A DNA stretch of 64,000 bases from Alicyclobacillus suci (GTDB lineage Bacteria; Bacillota; Bacilli; Alicyclobacillales; Alicyclobacillaceae), in contig NZ_JAFMTW010000015.1 in the NCBI RefSeq assembly GCF_017329615.1, forward strand, positions 17,322 to 81,321, read 5' to 3'. How positions within the stretch are numbered: position 1 is the first letter of the stretch; each line of letters starts with the position of its first letter. A program made the translations under genes and the position numbers. This document shows positions 26,757-36,933 of the stretch, in pieces. Below the pieces are notes generated by a model. It was not told where the DNA came from. It did not search any database and worked only from the letters and a program-made list of their open reading frames with translations.

Positions 26757-26974
26757 AATATCCCTCCATAGTTGCTGCATCCGGTGTGCCTTCGGCCATT
26801 ATAATCGGTGCTAGATGCGGTGCCAAATGTCGCCCCAAAGTCGTCCGGCTGTGGTGCGTGTGCCGGTAGAGCCGGGCAATGGTCGGCGCAGGGACATAGG
26901 CCAGGTCGTAAGCGCCTACATTTTCGTAGCGAGAAGGGTTCTTTTCCTCGGCAGTTATGTTATGATTCACAGTA

Positions 26975-26992
26975 TACCGACCGGTTGGTCGG
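26975..26992. promoter_or_regulatory. TetR-type operator before fadF
   Basis: Inverted repeat CCGACC (26977-26982)-GGTT-GGTCGG (26987-26992) inside the word TACCGACCGGTTGGTC. It lies nine bases beyond a TATGAT (26961-26966) and 47 bases before fadF. From memory it fits the TACCGACCGNTNGGTN consensus reported for PfmR, a TetR-family regulator of fatty-acid and phenylacetate genes in Thermus. The regulator gene is not in this window. Confidence 0.6.
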
Positions 26993-27038
26993 GCGTGAGT
27001 GTTGACCGCGTGACCTGAGTGTGCGAGGAGGCATCCCG

Positions 27039-29033
27039 ATGCGATTTGCGATTCAACTCATTCTATTTATTCTCGTGTTTGGAACCGGCGTTTTTCTATT
27101 TGCGACGGCGGTGGTCGACCGTTACAAATTCCTTCGTGTCGCACAGGCGGATAACGCGCGCACGGGACGGCACGGGGCGCGTATTTGGAGCTTTATCACC
27201 AACGTGCTTTTGCAGAAGAAGGTGATTGCAGAGCCCTCCGGCATAGGGCACCTGTTTATTTTCTGGGGCTTTTTAGTACTCGTCTTTGGCGATTTGGATT
27301 TTCTCGTCTATCACGTGAGCGGTTGGCACTTTCCATGGGCAGGTATGGCCTGGTATCTCTTCATGCAAGAAATGTTCTCGCTATTTGTAATTGCCGCAAT
27401 CATCGTGGCGGCATTTCGTCGATACATCATTCGTCCAATGCGGACCGAACCGACGCTTGAGGCCGGATTGATTTTAGGCCTTATCACCCTGTTGGTAGTG
27501 ACATATTTCGTCGCAACTGGTGCGGAGATGGCAGAGCGCGGTGTGTTCCCGGGCAACGCGTCACCTGTGCTCAATGGTCTGGCGCACGCGTTTCAAGGGA
27601 CATCTGCAGGTGTGCTCATCATTGTGGCTGAAATCGCCTTTTGGGTGCACGTTCTGTGTCTGACGGCGTTTCTCTATGTCATCCCGAGATCAAAACATTC
27701 ACACATGATGGGCGCGATGGCGAACTGGTATTTCCGGCGCTATGACGCCCCTGGTAAATTGCGTAAACTGGATTTGGAAGATGAGCAAGTCGAGGAGTTT
27801 GGGGTCGGGCAGATTCACCAATTCACGTGGAAGCAACTGCTGGACGGTTACGCGTGTACGGAATGTGGTCGCTGTCATATCAATTGCCCGGCTACGCTCA
27901 GTGGCAAACCGCTGTCGCCGCGAAACGTCATCCTGAAGCTGAAAGATACCATCACAGCCGAGGGACCCGGGCTATTGGCGCAGATGGCGGCAGGCGCGGA
28001 GGCGTTGTCGTCGCAACCGCTGTTTGAAGGTGTCTTCACAGAGGAAGAGGTGTGGGCATGTACGACGTGTCGCGCTTGTGAAGAAGCTTGCCCTGTCGCG
28101 AATGAGCACGTCCAGGACATCATCGATTTGCGCCGCTACTTGGTGCTGACGGAAGGGAAGGCGTCGCCAGAGGTCAACAAGGTGTTCCAAAACTTGGAGC
28201 GGCAGTCCAATGAGTGGGGAATTAGCCGGCGAGATCGGGCAAAGTGGGTCGGAGAACTGCCTGTCAAAACGATGGCCGAGGTTGATGGTCAGGCAGAGTA
28301 TCTGTTTTTTGTGGGTACGGCGGCTTCGTTTGATCAGCGCGGTCAGAAAATTGCCCAGGCATTCGCCAAAATTTTGCTGGCGGCTGGCGTGGATTTCGCA
28401 ATTTTGGCGGAGGAAGAGGAGAGCGACGGCGACGCTGCGAGGCGGCTTGGCAACGAGTTTTTGTATCAGGAATTCGTCGAGCGCAATATCGAGACGTTCC
28501 GCCAATATGGCGTCAAGAAGATTCTCACGACCGACCCGCATGCGTACAACACGTTTAAAAATGAGTACCCGGACTTTGGATTTGAGGCGGAGGTCTATCA
28601 CGCCACGGAGTTTGCCGTGCAGTTGCTGCAACAAGGCCGACTTCAGCCAACGACTCCACTCAACCAGACGGTCACCTACCACGACTCTTGTTACCTTGGG
28701 CGCTACAACGGCATATATGACGCTCCGCGTCTGATTTTACAGGCGATTCCCGGCGTGAAATTGGTCGAGATGGAGCGGCATCATAACAAGAGCATGTGTT
28801 GTGGCGCGGGCGGTGGCGGGATGTTCAAAGAGGAGACAGGAACCCGCATTAATGTCCTGCGGGCCGAACAGGCGATTCGCACAGGTGCCACGGTGATTGG
28901 TACTGCTTGTCCGTATTGTATGACGATGATGAACGATGGTACGAAGGCGCACGGGAAGGAAGAAGAGATTCAAACGTATGACGTGGTGGAACTGTTGGCG
29001 ATGTCGATTGCGCCTGCGTCTGCAGCTCCATAA
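27039..29033 (+). CDS. fadF: FadF-like membrane Fe-S oxidoreductase
   Basis: 664 residues. The N-terminal ~240 hold about six membrane helices of heme b/HdrE-like type, then two 4Fe-4S motifs (CTECGRCHINC about 270; CTTCRACEEAC about 340), then two CCG domains. The second CCG domain is complete (HDSCYLG, MCCGAGGGG, ACPYC); the first lacks its cysteines (GTAASFD, ESDGDAARR, DPHAYN). Such proteins pass electrons from acyl-CoA dehydrogenase/ETF to quinone. GAGGAGG precedes the ATG. In Bacillus fadF is followed by acdA; here an enoyl-CoA hydratase follows. Confidence 0.88.
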   Translation: MRFAIQLILFILVFGTGVFLFATAVVDRYKFLRVAQADNARTGRHGARIWSFITNVLLQKKVIAEPSGIGHLFIFWGFLVLVFGDLDFLVYHVSGWHFPWAGMAWYLFMQEMFSLFVIAAIIVAAFRRYIIRPMRTEPTLEAGLILGLITLLVVTYFVATGAEMAERGVFPGNASPVLNGLAHAFQGTSAGVLIIVAEIAFWVHVLCLTAFLYVIPRSKHSHMMGAMANWYFRRYDAPGKLRKLDLEDEQVEEFGVGQIHQFTWKQLLDGYACTECGRCHINCPATLSGKPLSPRNVILKLKDTITAEGPGLLAQMAAGAEALSSQPLFEGVFTEEEVWACTTCRACEEACPVANEHVQDIIDLRRYLVLTEGKASPEVNKVFQNLERQSNEWGISRRDRAKWVGELPVKTMAEVDGQAEYLFFVGTAASFDQRGQKIAQAFAKILLAAGVDFAILAEEEESDGDAARRLGNEFLYQEFVERNIETFRQYGVKKILTTDPHAYNTFKNEYPDFGFEAEVYHATEFAVQLLQQGRLQPTTPLNQTVTYHDSCYLGRYNGIYDAPRLILQAIPGVKLVEMERHHNKSMCCGAGGGGMFKEETGTRINVLRAEQAIRTGATVIGTACPYCMTMMNDGTKAHGKEEEIQTYDVVELLAMSIAPASAAP

Positions 29034-29131
29034 CCTATTGTGCATATCGTGAAACTTGCTTGCGTAACATGAACCACACAACCACAGCCCGTCCCTGTCG
29101 GATGCATCGGGCGACGATGGGAGGACACATT

Positions 29132-29914
29132 TTGGCACAAGAGGATTTTGTTCAGCTGCAGTTCGAGAATCAGACGGCGATTCTGACCCTCAACCGACCC
29201 CAACAACGAAACGTGCTCAATCGCGACGTATTGTCGGAACTTGGTATGCACATTGCGGTGTTGTCCGGCCGCAGGGACATTCGAACCATTCTTCTGCGCG
29301 GTGAAGGCGACGCGTTTAGTGTTGGAGCGGACATCGCTTTGCTCCGGGAGATGAATGCGCAACAAGCGGAACAATTTGCGCGGATGGGGCAACGGGTCTT
29401 TAGCGCGCTCGCCAATCTACCACAACCGACGATTGCCCTCGTTCAAGGTTTTGCGTTGGGTGGCGGCCTGGAGTTGGCGTTGGCGTGCGATGTGCGTATT
29501 TGTGCAGAAACTGCACAGTTTGGTCAGCCGGAAGTACAACTTGGCGTCCTGCCAGGCTTCGGGGGCAGTCAGCGGTTGCCGCGAATCATTGGGGTGGGTC
29601 GGGCGTTGCATATGATGTTATCCGGTTCGCGGATTGACGCCGCCACTGCGTTATCGTACGGTTTGGTCACGCAGGTCGTGCCCGACGATGCGCTGCTGAA
29701 GAGGGGCTTGGCTTATGCAGAGGGGCTGCATCGGATGGCGCCACTGGCTTTACAGTATGTCAAGCGGGCGGTGCACGATGGGATGGAGGTAGACCTCCAG
29801 CGCGGTCAGTCCCTGGAGGCGACATTGTTTGGGCTCGTCAGCGCGACGGTGGACAAGCAGGAGGGCATGCGAGCGTTTACCGAGAAGAGGTCACCTGAGT
29901 TCCGTGGAGAGTAA
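29132..29914 (+). CDS. Enoyl-CoA hydratase/isomerase
   Basis: 260 residues, crotonase fold. TTG start with GGGAGG seven bases upstream; the frame is open 24 codons farther without homology. Oxyanion-hole segments GDAFSVGADIA and QGFALGGGLELALACD, and a Glu in QPEVQLGVLPGFGG, where catalytic Glu residues sit. It hydrates 2-enoyl-CoA in beta-oxidation. It lies 98 bases after fadF, probably in the same transcript, consistent with the fatty-acid-type operator upstream. Confidence 0.9.
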   Translation: MAQEDFVQLQFENQTAILTLNRPQQRNVLNRDVLSELGMHIAVLSGRRDIRTILLRGEGDAFSVGADIALLREMNAQQAEQFARMGQRVFSALANLPQPTIALVQGFALGGGLELALACDVRICAETAQFGQPEVQLGVLPGFGGSQRLPRIIGVGRALHMMLSGSRIDAATALSYGLVTQVVPDDALLKRGLAYAEGLHRMAPLALQYVKRAVHDGMEVDLQRGQSLEATLFGLVSATVDKQEGMRAFTEKRSPEFRGE

Positions 29915-30102
29915 GGAATCTGTACACTCGTTGTGGCAGAATCAACCGTTTTGGCTTGTGTGCATCCTGCAGTGCGTAGATATCTGCGCCGTAGATGGTG
30001 TTCACGCGGACTTCGCGGTTAGGTTAAAATCGGTAAAACTATGGGTATGCTGACATAGGTGACGGAAGTTTTTTCTGTTGCCGAGCCAAACTCAGGAATT
30101 GC

Positions 30103-30132
30103 ATGACACTGTCTTGCAGCGTATGCTATAAT
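30103..30132 (+). promoter_or_regulatory. rpoE promoter
   Basis: ATGACA (30103-30108), an 18-bp spacer and TGC-TATAAT with TATAAT at 30127-30132, 40 bases before rpoE. Confidence 0.65.
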
Positions 30133-30171
30133 CCATGTATTTGCTACGAGGTGTAGAAGGGACGGGTGTGA

Positions 30172-30705
30172 ATGGCTGTCACCTTGACGCGGTCGGATCG
30201 TGAGATCCAACAAATGCCGTTAGTGGAGCTTGCCTACGAGATCCTCAAGGCAAAGAAAGAGCCGCTTTATTTTCGCGATATCATGAAGGAAATCCAAGCG
30301 TTGCGCAATCTCACGGAGGAGCAGTTCAACGACGTGATTGCCCGGGTCTACACAGAGATCAACGTCGATGGCCGCTTCATCTGTATTGGTCAGAATGTGT
30401 GGGGGCTGAACCGTTGGTATCCAACTGACAAGGTCGCTGAACGGCTCAGCGGGAAGAAATTCATCCGCAAGTCCGGCGATGCCTTTAGTGACGATGACGA
30501 CGATTTGGATGATGAGTACGAGGATGTCGAACCGGTGGATGTCGACGAGTCAGACTTCGACGAACCGGCTGCCGACGATGAAATTGACTTCGTTTCGGGC
30601 GCGGATGACGACGATGATGATGCATTGTCGGATGACGACGACGAGTTCGAGGAAGAAGAGCTGTATGATGAAGACGATGAGGACCAAGCGGAAGAGGAAG
30701 ACTAA
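30172..30705 (+). CDS. rpoE: RNA polymerase delta subunit
   Basis: 177 residues: an N-terminal HARE-HTH domain (about 1-90; PLVELAYEILKAKKEPLYFRD, GRFICIGQNVWGLNRW) and a very acidic Asp/Glu tail (about 105-177). Delta raises the specificity and recycling of RNA polymerase and is confined to Firmicutes. It precedes pyrG, the conserved order in Bacilli, with a terminator/attenuator hairpin between the two. Confidence 0.95.
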   Translation: MAVTLTRSDREIQQMPLVELAYEILKAKKEPLYFRDIMKEIQALRNLTEEQFNDVIARVYTEINVDGRFICIGQNVWGLNRWYPTDKVAERLSGKKFIRKSGDAFSDDDDDLDDEYEDVEPVDVDESDFDEPAADDEIDFVSGADDDDDDALSDDDDEFEEEELYDEDDEDQAEEED

Positions 30706-30725
30706 CGGATAACTCAGTCGTCTTG

Positions 30726-32429
<1,704 letters not shown>

Positions 32430-32459
32430 AACTTCCGCTGAAAACTTCCTAAGAGACAC

Positions 32460-32488
32460 GAAGGATTCTCTGTCGGATATGCCGAACT
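32460..32488 (+). promoter_or_regulatory. Candidate sigma-H promoter of spo0F
   Basis: GAAGGATT (32460-32467) fits the sigma-H -35 pattern RnAGGAwW and GCCGAACT (32481-32488) is one base off the -10 pattern RnnGAATw, with a 13-bp gap. spo0F in Bacillus is known to have a sigma-H promoter. TGTCGGA (32471-32477) resembles a Spo0A box with one mismatch. Confidence 0.5.
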
Positions 32489-32531
32489 CTCCTCTTGCAG
32501 ATAGAGTGGTATGTCAAGAAGAGGTGTTTGT

Positions 32532-32894
32532 GTGTCGTATAAAGTCTTGGTAGTTGATGACCAGTTTGGGATCAGAGTACTTTTACAGGAAGTTTTACAG
32601 CGAGAAGGTTATGAGATTTTTCAAGCGCCCAATGGCACGACAGCGTTAGACATTGTGCAGCGAGAACACCCGGATTTGATTTTGCTGGATATGAAGATTC
32701 CAGGGATGGACGGATTGGAGATCTTGAGAAACATTCGCAAACTCGAGTTGGACACAAAAGTGATTATGATGACGGCTTATGGTGAACTCGATTTGATTCA
32801 GGAGGCGATGGAGATGGGCGCGCTCGCCCATTTCACCAAGCCGTTTGATATAGACGAGTTGCGACAGGCAGTAAAAGACCAGCTGCAATCCTAA
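32532..32894 (+). CDS. spo0F: Sporulation phosphorelay response regulator Spo0F
   Basis: 120 residues, a lone receiver domain without output domain. Asp9/Asp10, phosphorylated Asp53 ([11 protein letters not shown]), Thr81 and Lys103 are in place. It carries phosphate from sporulation kinases to Spo0B. GTG at 32532 has GAGGTG five bases upstream and matches the Spo0F N-terminus ([13 protein letters not shown]); ATG at 32511 is less likely. Flanked by pyrG and tal as in Bacillus, though fbaA, normally between spo0F and tal, is absent. Confidence 0.93.
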   Translation: MSYKVLVVDDQFGIRVLLQEVLQREGYEIFQAPNGTTALDIVQREHPDLILLDMKIPGMDGLEILRNIRKLELDTKVIMMTAYGELDLIQEAMEMGALAHFTKPFDIDELRQAVKDQLQS

Positions 32895-32960
32895 GGCGAG
32901 TGAACGTGTTTTGCTGCAGGGCTGCGGTGGTATGGATGACGACACGGGCTGGTGGGTTAG

Positions 32961-33003
32961 GTGACTGCGATGAGAAGTGACCGCATGAGGAGTGACTGTA
33001 ATG
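32961..33003 (+). repeat. Tandem repeat of the tal translation start
   Basis: Three near-identical units begin at 32961, 32977 and 32992: GTGACTGCGATGAGA, GTGACCGCATGAGGA and GTGACTGTAATGAAG. Each holds an ATG, and only the last is the tal start. Confidence 0.6.
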
Positions 33004-33654
33004 AAGTTGTTTCTCGACACGATATTTGTCGAAGACATCCGTCAGGCCGCCCAGATGGGGGTTCTCAGGGGCGTCACCACGAACCCAAATCTTGTGGCAA
33101 AGGCAGGTCGCGATTACATCGAGGTGCTTCAGCAGATTGTACCGCTGGTGGACGGCCCAACAAGCGCCGAAGTGGTGAGTTTGGATGCGGATGGCATGGT
33201 GAGAGAGGCGCTGTCTCTCGCTGACCTCGACCACAACATCGTGATTCAGGTTCCCATGACGACAGAGGGGCTTAAGGCGGTCTCCCAGCTGGCGAATCGC
33301 GGAATCCACACCAATGTGACTTTGGTGTTCAGCGTAAATCAGGCGCTGTTGGCCGCACAGGCGGGTGCGCGATACATCAGTCCGTTCCTCGGGCGGCTCG
33401 ACGATATCAGCCTCGACGGCGCCGCGTTGATTGCGGACATCGTACAGGTTTTCCGCACACACGGCATCGATACCGAGGTTATTGCGTCGAGTATCCGCCA
33501 TCCCAGCCACGTGACGCAGGCGGCAAAGGCGGGCGCACATATCGCAGCCGTGCCATTTGACGTGTTAGACCAGATGATTAAGCATCCACTGACAGATAGA
33601 GGAATTGAACGTTTTTTGGCTGATTGGAGTACATTGCAAAAGAAATCGCTTTAG
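33001..33654 (+). CDS. tal: Transaldolase (small MipB/TalC type)
   Basis: 217 residues, the short transaldolase / fructose-6-phosphate aldolase family. MKLFLDT at the start, [11 protein letters not shown] (conserved catalytic region), the Schiff-base Lys is expected in the segment after [13 protein letters not shown], and [11 protein letters not shown] follows. It moves dihydroxyacetone units between pentose phosphate pathway sugars. GAGGAG lies eight bases before the ATG. It is a probable partner of the gluconate genes at 8-13 kb. Confidence 0.9.
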   Translation: MKLFLDTIFVEDIRQAAQMGVLRGVTTNPNLVAKAGRDYIEVLQQIVPLVDGPTSAEVVSLDADGMVREALSLADLDHNIVIQVPMTTEGLKAVSQLANRGIHTNVTLVFSVNQALLAAQAGARYISPFLGRLDDISLDGAALIADIVQVFRTHGIDTEVIASSIRHPSHVTQAAKAGAHIAAVPFDVLDQMIKHPLTDRGIERFLADWSTLQKKSL

Positions 33655-34020
33655 GACTTCACACGCTGTGACTAGGCCGCCAATCGGCGGCTCGTCAGGG
33701 CACTTGAAACTTGTACAGCTTCCCCGCTTGTAGAATTGGGTAGAACGGGTCTATACTATGCTTATCATCCGCTGTGTCACCCTATTCCATTGATTCACAT
33801 GGCATGTATTGCTCTCCTCGACACCGGATAAAAAGAGATCACTATCCTCTCCACCTTCGTTTCCTTCCGTGTGAATTGGACGGTGCTATGCCAAACGGTA
33901 ACTTCTGAATGCGAAAGTCAGCCACGGAGGCGTGACTACAATTTTATTTGCTTTTATCGCGCGGAATGCGCGTGACCCACACCGCAGTTTGTCGATGGCG
34001 GAGAAGAAAGAGGGACAAAT
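33655..34020 (+). promoter_or_regulatory. rho leader with promoter
   Basis: A 366-base gap without a gene. A GCCGCC/GGCGGC hairpin (near 33679-33694) follows tal. TTGTAG (33728-33733), an 18-bp spacer and TATACT (33752-33757) form a fair promoter, which would give rho a 5' leader of about 255 bases that is C- and T-rich near 33836-33878. Rho autoregulates in other bacteria by acting on its own leader; here that is only a possibility. Confidence 0.5.
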
Positions 34021-35307
34021 TTGGACATTCGTGAACTGGAAGAAAAGAAACTAACCGAACTTTATAAGTTTGCAAAGGAATATCAAATTCCGTATTACGG
34101 GACAATGAAAAAACGCGAACTCATCTTTGCTATTTTGAAGGCGCAAGCAGAAAAAGATGGTTTGATGTTTGCCGAGGGCGTACTCGAAATTATGCAGGAT
34201 GGTTATGGCTTCCTGCGGCCGGTAGGCTACTTGCCAAGCCAAGAGGACATCTACGTCGCCGCGTCGCAAATTCGCCGCTTCGACCTGCGTACAGGTGACC
34301 TGGTCTCCGGCAAAGTACGGCCGCCGAAGGAGAATGAACGGTACTTTGGCTTACTCCACGTGGAAGCCGTGAATGGATACAGCCCAGAGGTTGCTGCAGA
34401 ACGTGTACACTTTCCAGCATTGACCCCACTGTTTCCAACCGAACGCATCCGCATGGAAACCACACCAGAACACATCGCAACCCGGTTGATTGACTTGTTC
34501 ACACCAGTTGGCTTTGGTCAGCGCGGACTGATTGTTGCACCGCCCAAGGCTGGTAAGACGCTTCTTCTTAAAGAGATTGCCAACAGCATCGCCGTAAACT
34601 ACCCAGAAGCCCATCTATTTGTACTCCTGATTGACGAACGCCCAGAGGAAGTCACAGACATGCAGCGCTCGGTCACTGGTGAAGTTGTCGCCTCGACCTT
34701 TGATGAGTTGCCGGAAAACCACATCAAGGTGGCAGAATTGGTCTTGGAGCGCGCACTTCGTCTGGTTGAGCACGGTCAAAACGTCATCATTTTGATGGAC
34801 AGTATTACGCGGCTGGCACGCGCCTACAACCTCGTCGTTCCGCCAAGCGGGCGTACGCTTTCCGGGGGGATTGACCCTGCAGCATTCCACCGCCCGAAGC
34901 GATTCTTTGGCTCGGCGCGCAACGTCGAGGAAGGCGGCAGCTTGACTATCCTCGCGACGGCGCTTATTGAAACCGGGTCACGGATGGACGACGTCATTTA
35001 TGAGGAATTCAAAGGAACCGGGAACATGGAACTTCATCTCGACCGCAAGCTCGCGGAAAAACGCGTTTTCCCGGCACTTGACATCCGCAGATCCGGCACG
35101 CGCCGCGAAGAAGCCTTGTTAACCAAAGACGAGCTGGAGAAGATGTGGGCTATTCGCAAATCGATGGGTGATAATCAAGAATTCACCGAGATGTTCCTCC
35201 GCAAATTCCGTCACTATAAGACGAACCAGGAGTTCCTCGACAGCTTGTCACTGCACCGCGAGAAAAAGCCGAGTGGCACCGCTGCTGTTGGGGCTTCCAA
35301 TTCATAA
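34021..35307 (+). CDS. rho: Transcription termination factor Rho
   Basis: 428 residues. Rho N-domain (1-45, LEEKKLTELYKFAKEYQIPY), cold-shock-like RNA-binding domain (about 50-120; GYGFLRP), and RecA-like ATPase with Walker A APPKAGKT, Walker B-like NVIILMDSITRLARAYN and the Q-loop/R-loop region. TTG start preceded by GAGGG. The order tal-rho-rpmE agrees with Bacillus, but the murA2 and glpX genes usually found before rho are missing. Confidence 0.97.
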   Translation: MDIRELEEKKLTELYKFAKEYQIPYYGTMKKRELIFAILKAQAEKDGLMFAEGVLEIMQDGYGFLRPVGYLPSQEDIYVAASQIRRFDLRTGDLVSGKVRPPKENERYFGLLHVEAVNGYSPEVAAERVHFPALTPLFPTERIRMETTPEHIATRLIDLFTPVGFGQRGLIVAPPKAGKTLLLKEIANSIAVNYPEAHLFVLLIDERPEEVTDMQRSVTGEVVASTFDELPENHIKVAELVLERALRLVEHGQNVIILMDSITRLARAYNLVVPPSGRTLSGGIDPAAFHRPKRFFGSARNVEEGGSLTILATALIETGSRMDDVIYEEFKGTGNMELHLDRKLAEKRVFPALDIRRSGTRREEALLTKDELEKMWAIRKSMGDNQEFTEMFLRKFRHYKTNQEFLDSLSLHREKKPSGTAAVGASNS

Positions 35308-35386
35308 GGAATCAACAATGATTTCCTGTAAGATTGCATGGTGTTCTGTACAACTTAAAAAAGTTTACTTGTACACACGGGCCCTC

Positions 35387-35415
35387 GTGACAATGGAACA
35401 AATCTGTGTTATAAT
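35387..35415 (+). promoter_or_regulatory. rpmE promoter
   Basis: GTGACA (35387-35392), a 17-bp spacer and a perfect TATAAT (35410-35415), 41 bases before rpmE. Confidence 0.75.
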
Positions 35416-35455
35416 CAACGGCAGTGTTTAAATGCTCGAAGGGCGGTGAACAGAC

Positions 35456-35662
35456 ATGAAACCGGATATCCATCCGCATTACCATACAGTGACTGTAACC
35501 TGCGCATGTGGCAACACGTTTGAGACAGGCTCCGTGAAAGAGTCTCTTCGCGTGGAAATCTGCTCGAAGTGCCATCCGTTCTATACCGGTAAGCAAAAGC
35601 TCATCGATGCAGGTGGTCGTGTTGACAGGTTTAACAAGAAGTACGGGATGAAAGCACAATAA
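35456..35662 (+). CDS. rpmE: Ribosomal protein L31, zinc-binding type
   Basis: 68 residues. Part of the 50S subunit. The four zinc-ligand cysteines are present (Cys16, Cys18, Cys36, Cys39: CAC ... CSKC), so this is the C+ form, which zinc-starved cells swap for a zinc-free paralogue. [11 protein letters not shown] is the L31 signature. It has its own strong promoter after rho. Confidence 0.97.
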   Translation: MKPDIHPHYHTVTVTCACGNTFETGSVKESLRVEICSKCHPFYTGKQKLIDAGGRVDRFNKKYGMKAQ

Positions 35663-35693
35663 GTGCTTGAGCACAGTTTCGTCTAGTCGGTGC

Positions 35694-35815
35694 GCTTTGG
35701 GTTCTTGTGGCAGTGTTCCTGCACACGGGAACCCATCGTGCCATATAAGCCATCGTTGGAACCGATGGTCGCCCGTTCGGGTGGCTTTTGTACGTATCGG
35801 GTAACCAACTTTGGC
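35694..35815 (+). other. Structured region between rpmE and prfA
   Basis: GGGTTC (35700-35705) pairs with GAACCC (35728-35733) around an inner GCAG/CTGC stem. Next, AAGCCA and TGGCTTTTG enclose two small hairpins (CATCG/CGATG and CCCG/CGGG), ending in TTTTG near 35788, and a second T-run (CTTTTTT) lies near 35815. The second structure looks like a terminator. The segments GGAACC/GGTTCC could also pair with each other, which would allow alternative folds. tdk, usual here in Bacillus, is absent. Confidence 0.5.
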
Positions 35816-35859
35816 TTTTTTATATCCTGTAAGGTCTAGCGAGGTTGGAGGTGAGTGTC

Positions 35860-36933
35860 GTGTTTGAACGATTGGCGTCGATGGAGAATCGCTACGACCA
35901 GTTGAGTCAATTTTTGTGTGATCCGGCTGTCGTCAGCGACCCCAACCAACTCCGCACTTATGCCAAGGAGCAGTCGGATTTGCAGGAGACGGTCGAGACG
36001 TACCGCGCACTCAAGGCGGCGCAGCAGCAGCTTGCGGAGGCTAAGGAGATGCTGCAAGAGAAGTTGGACGACGAGATGAAGGAGTTTGTTCGCGCCGAAG
36101 TTGAACAGTTGCAGGGCGAGATTGACAACTTGCAGAACAAACTTCAAATTCTCTTGTTGCCGAAAGATCCAAACGACGATAAAAACGTCTTTGTCGAGAT
36201 TCGGGCGGCGGCCGGGGGCGAAGAGGCTGCGTTGTTTGCCGGAACGCTTCTGCGCATGTATACGCGGTATGCGGAAGATCAAGGCTGGAAGACCCAGGTG
36301 ATTGACGCGCATTATACCGACATGGGTGGCTTTCGCGAAGTGACGCTGTCCATTCAGGGGCAAGGTGCGTTTAGCAAACTGAAGTTTGAAAGTGGGACCC
36401 ATCGCGTGCAACGGGTTCCCGTGACGGAGTCCGGTGGGCGTATTCACACGTCGACCGCAACCGTCGCTGTATTGCCAGAGGTTGAAGAGGTCGAAGTTGA
36501 AGTGCAGGAGAAGGACATTCGCATCGATACGTTCTGTTCGACGGGACCGGGTGGACAGAGTGTCAACACGACGCAATCGGCTGTCCGCATCACGCACCTA
36601 CCGACTGGAATTGTGGTCTCCTGTCAGGATGAGAAATCGCAGATTAAGAATCGGGAAAAGGCGATGAAAGTCCTGCGTGCGCGGCTGTTCGAAAAGTATC
36701 AGCGCGAACAGCAGGAGGAACAGGCTGCGTCCCGAAAAAATCAGGTGGGTACGGGGGATCGGAGCGAACGGATTCGCACCTATAACTTCCCGCAAAGTCG
36801 GGTCACTGACCACCGCATCGGCATGACTCTTCACAAGCTGGAGCAGGTTCTCGCCGGAGATCTCGATGAAATCATCCACGGCCTGGTCGTGGCGGAGCGG
36901 GCGTCGATGTTGGAACAGGCTGCGGAGGCGTAA
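35860..36933 (+). CDS. prfA: Peptide chain release factor 1
   Basis: 357 residues. Reads UAA and UAG stops. The stop-codon tripeptide of RF1 is present as PVT ([13 protein letters not shown]) and the GGQ loop as [15 protein letters not shown]. Start GTG 35860, with GGAGGTG upstream; the frame opens earlier. prmC, which methylates the GGQ glutamine, follows with its ATG directly after the stop codon. Confidence 0.97.
   Translation: MFERLASMENRYDQLSQFLCDPAVVSDPNQLRTYAKEQSDLQETVETYRALKAAQQQLAEAKEMLQEKLDDEMKEFVRAEVEQLQGEIDNLQNKLQILLLPKDPNDDKNVFVEIRAAAGGEEAALFAGTLLRMYTRYAEDQGWKTQVIDAHYTDMGGFREVTLSIQGQGAFSKLKFESGTHRVQRVPVTESGGRIHTSTATVAVLPEVEEVEVEVQEKDIRIDTFCSTGPGGQSVNTTQSAVRITHLPTGIVVSCQDEKSQIKNREKAMKVLRARLFEKYQREQQEEQAASRKNQVGTGDRSERIRTYNFPQSRVTDHRIGMTLHKLEQVLAGDLDEIIHGLVVAERASMLEQAAEA

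Noticed and set aside
35663..35859. T-box leader before prfA
   Set aside because: The T-box core (AGGGTGGNACCGCG) is absent; only generic hairpins are seen.
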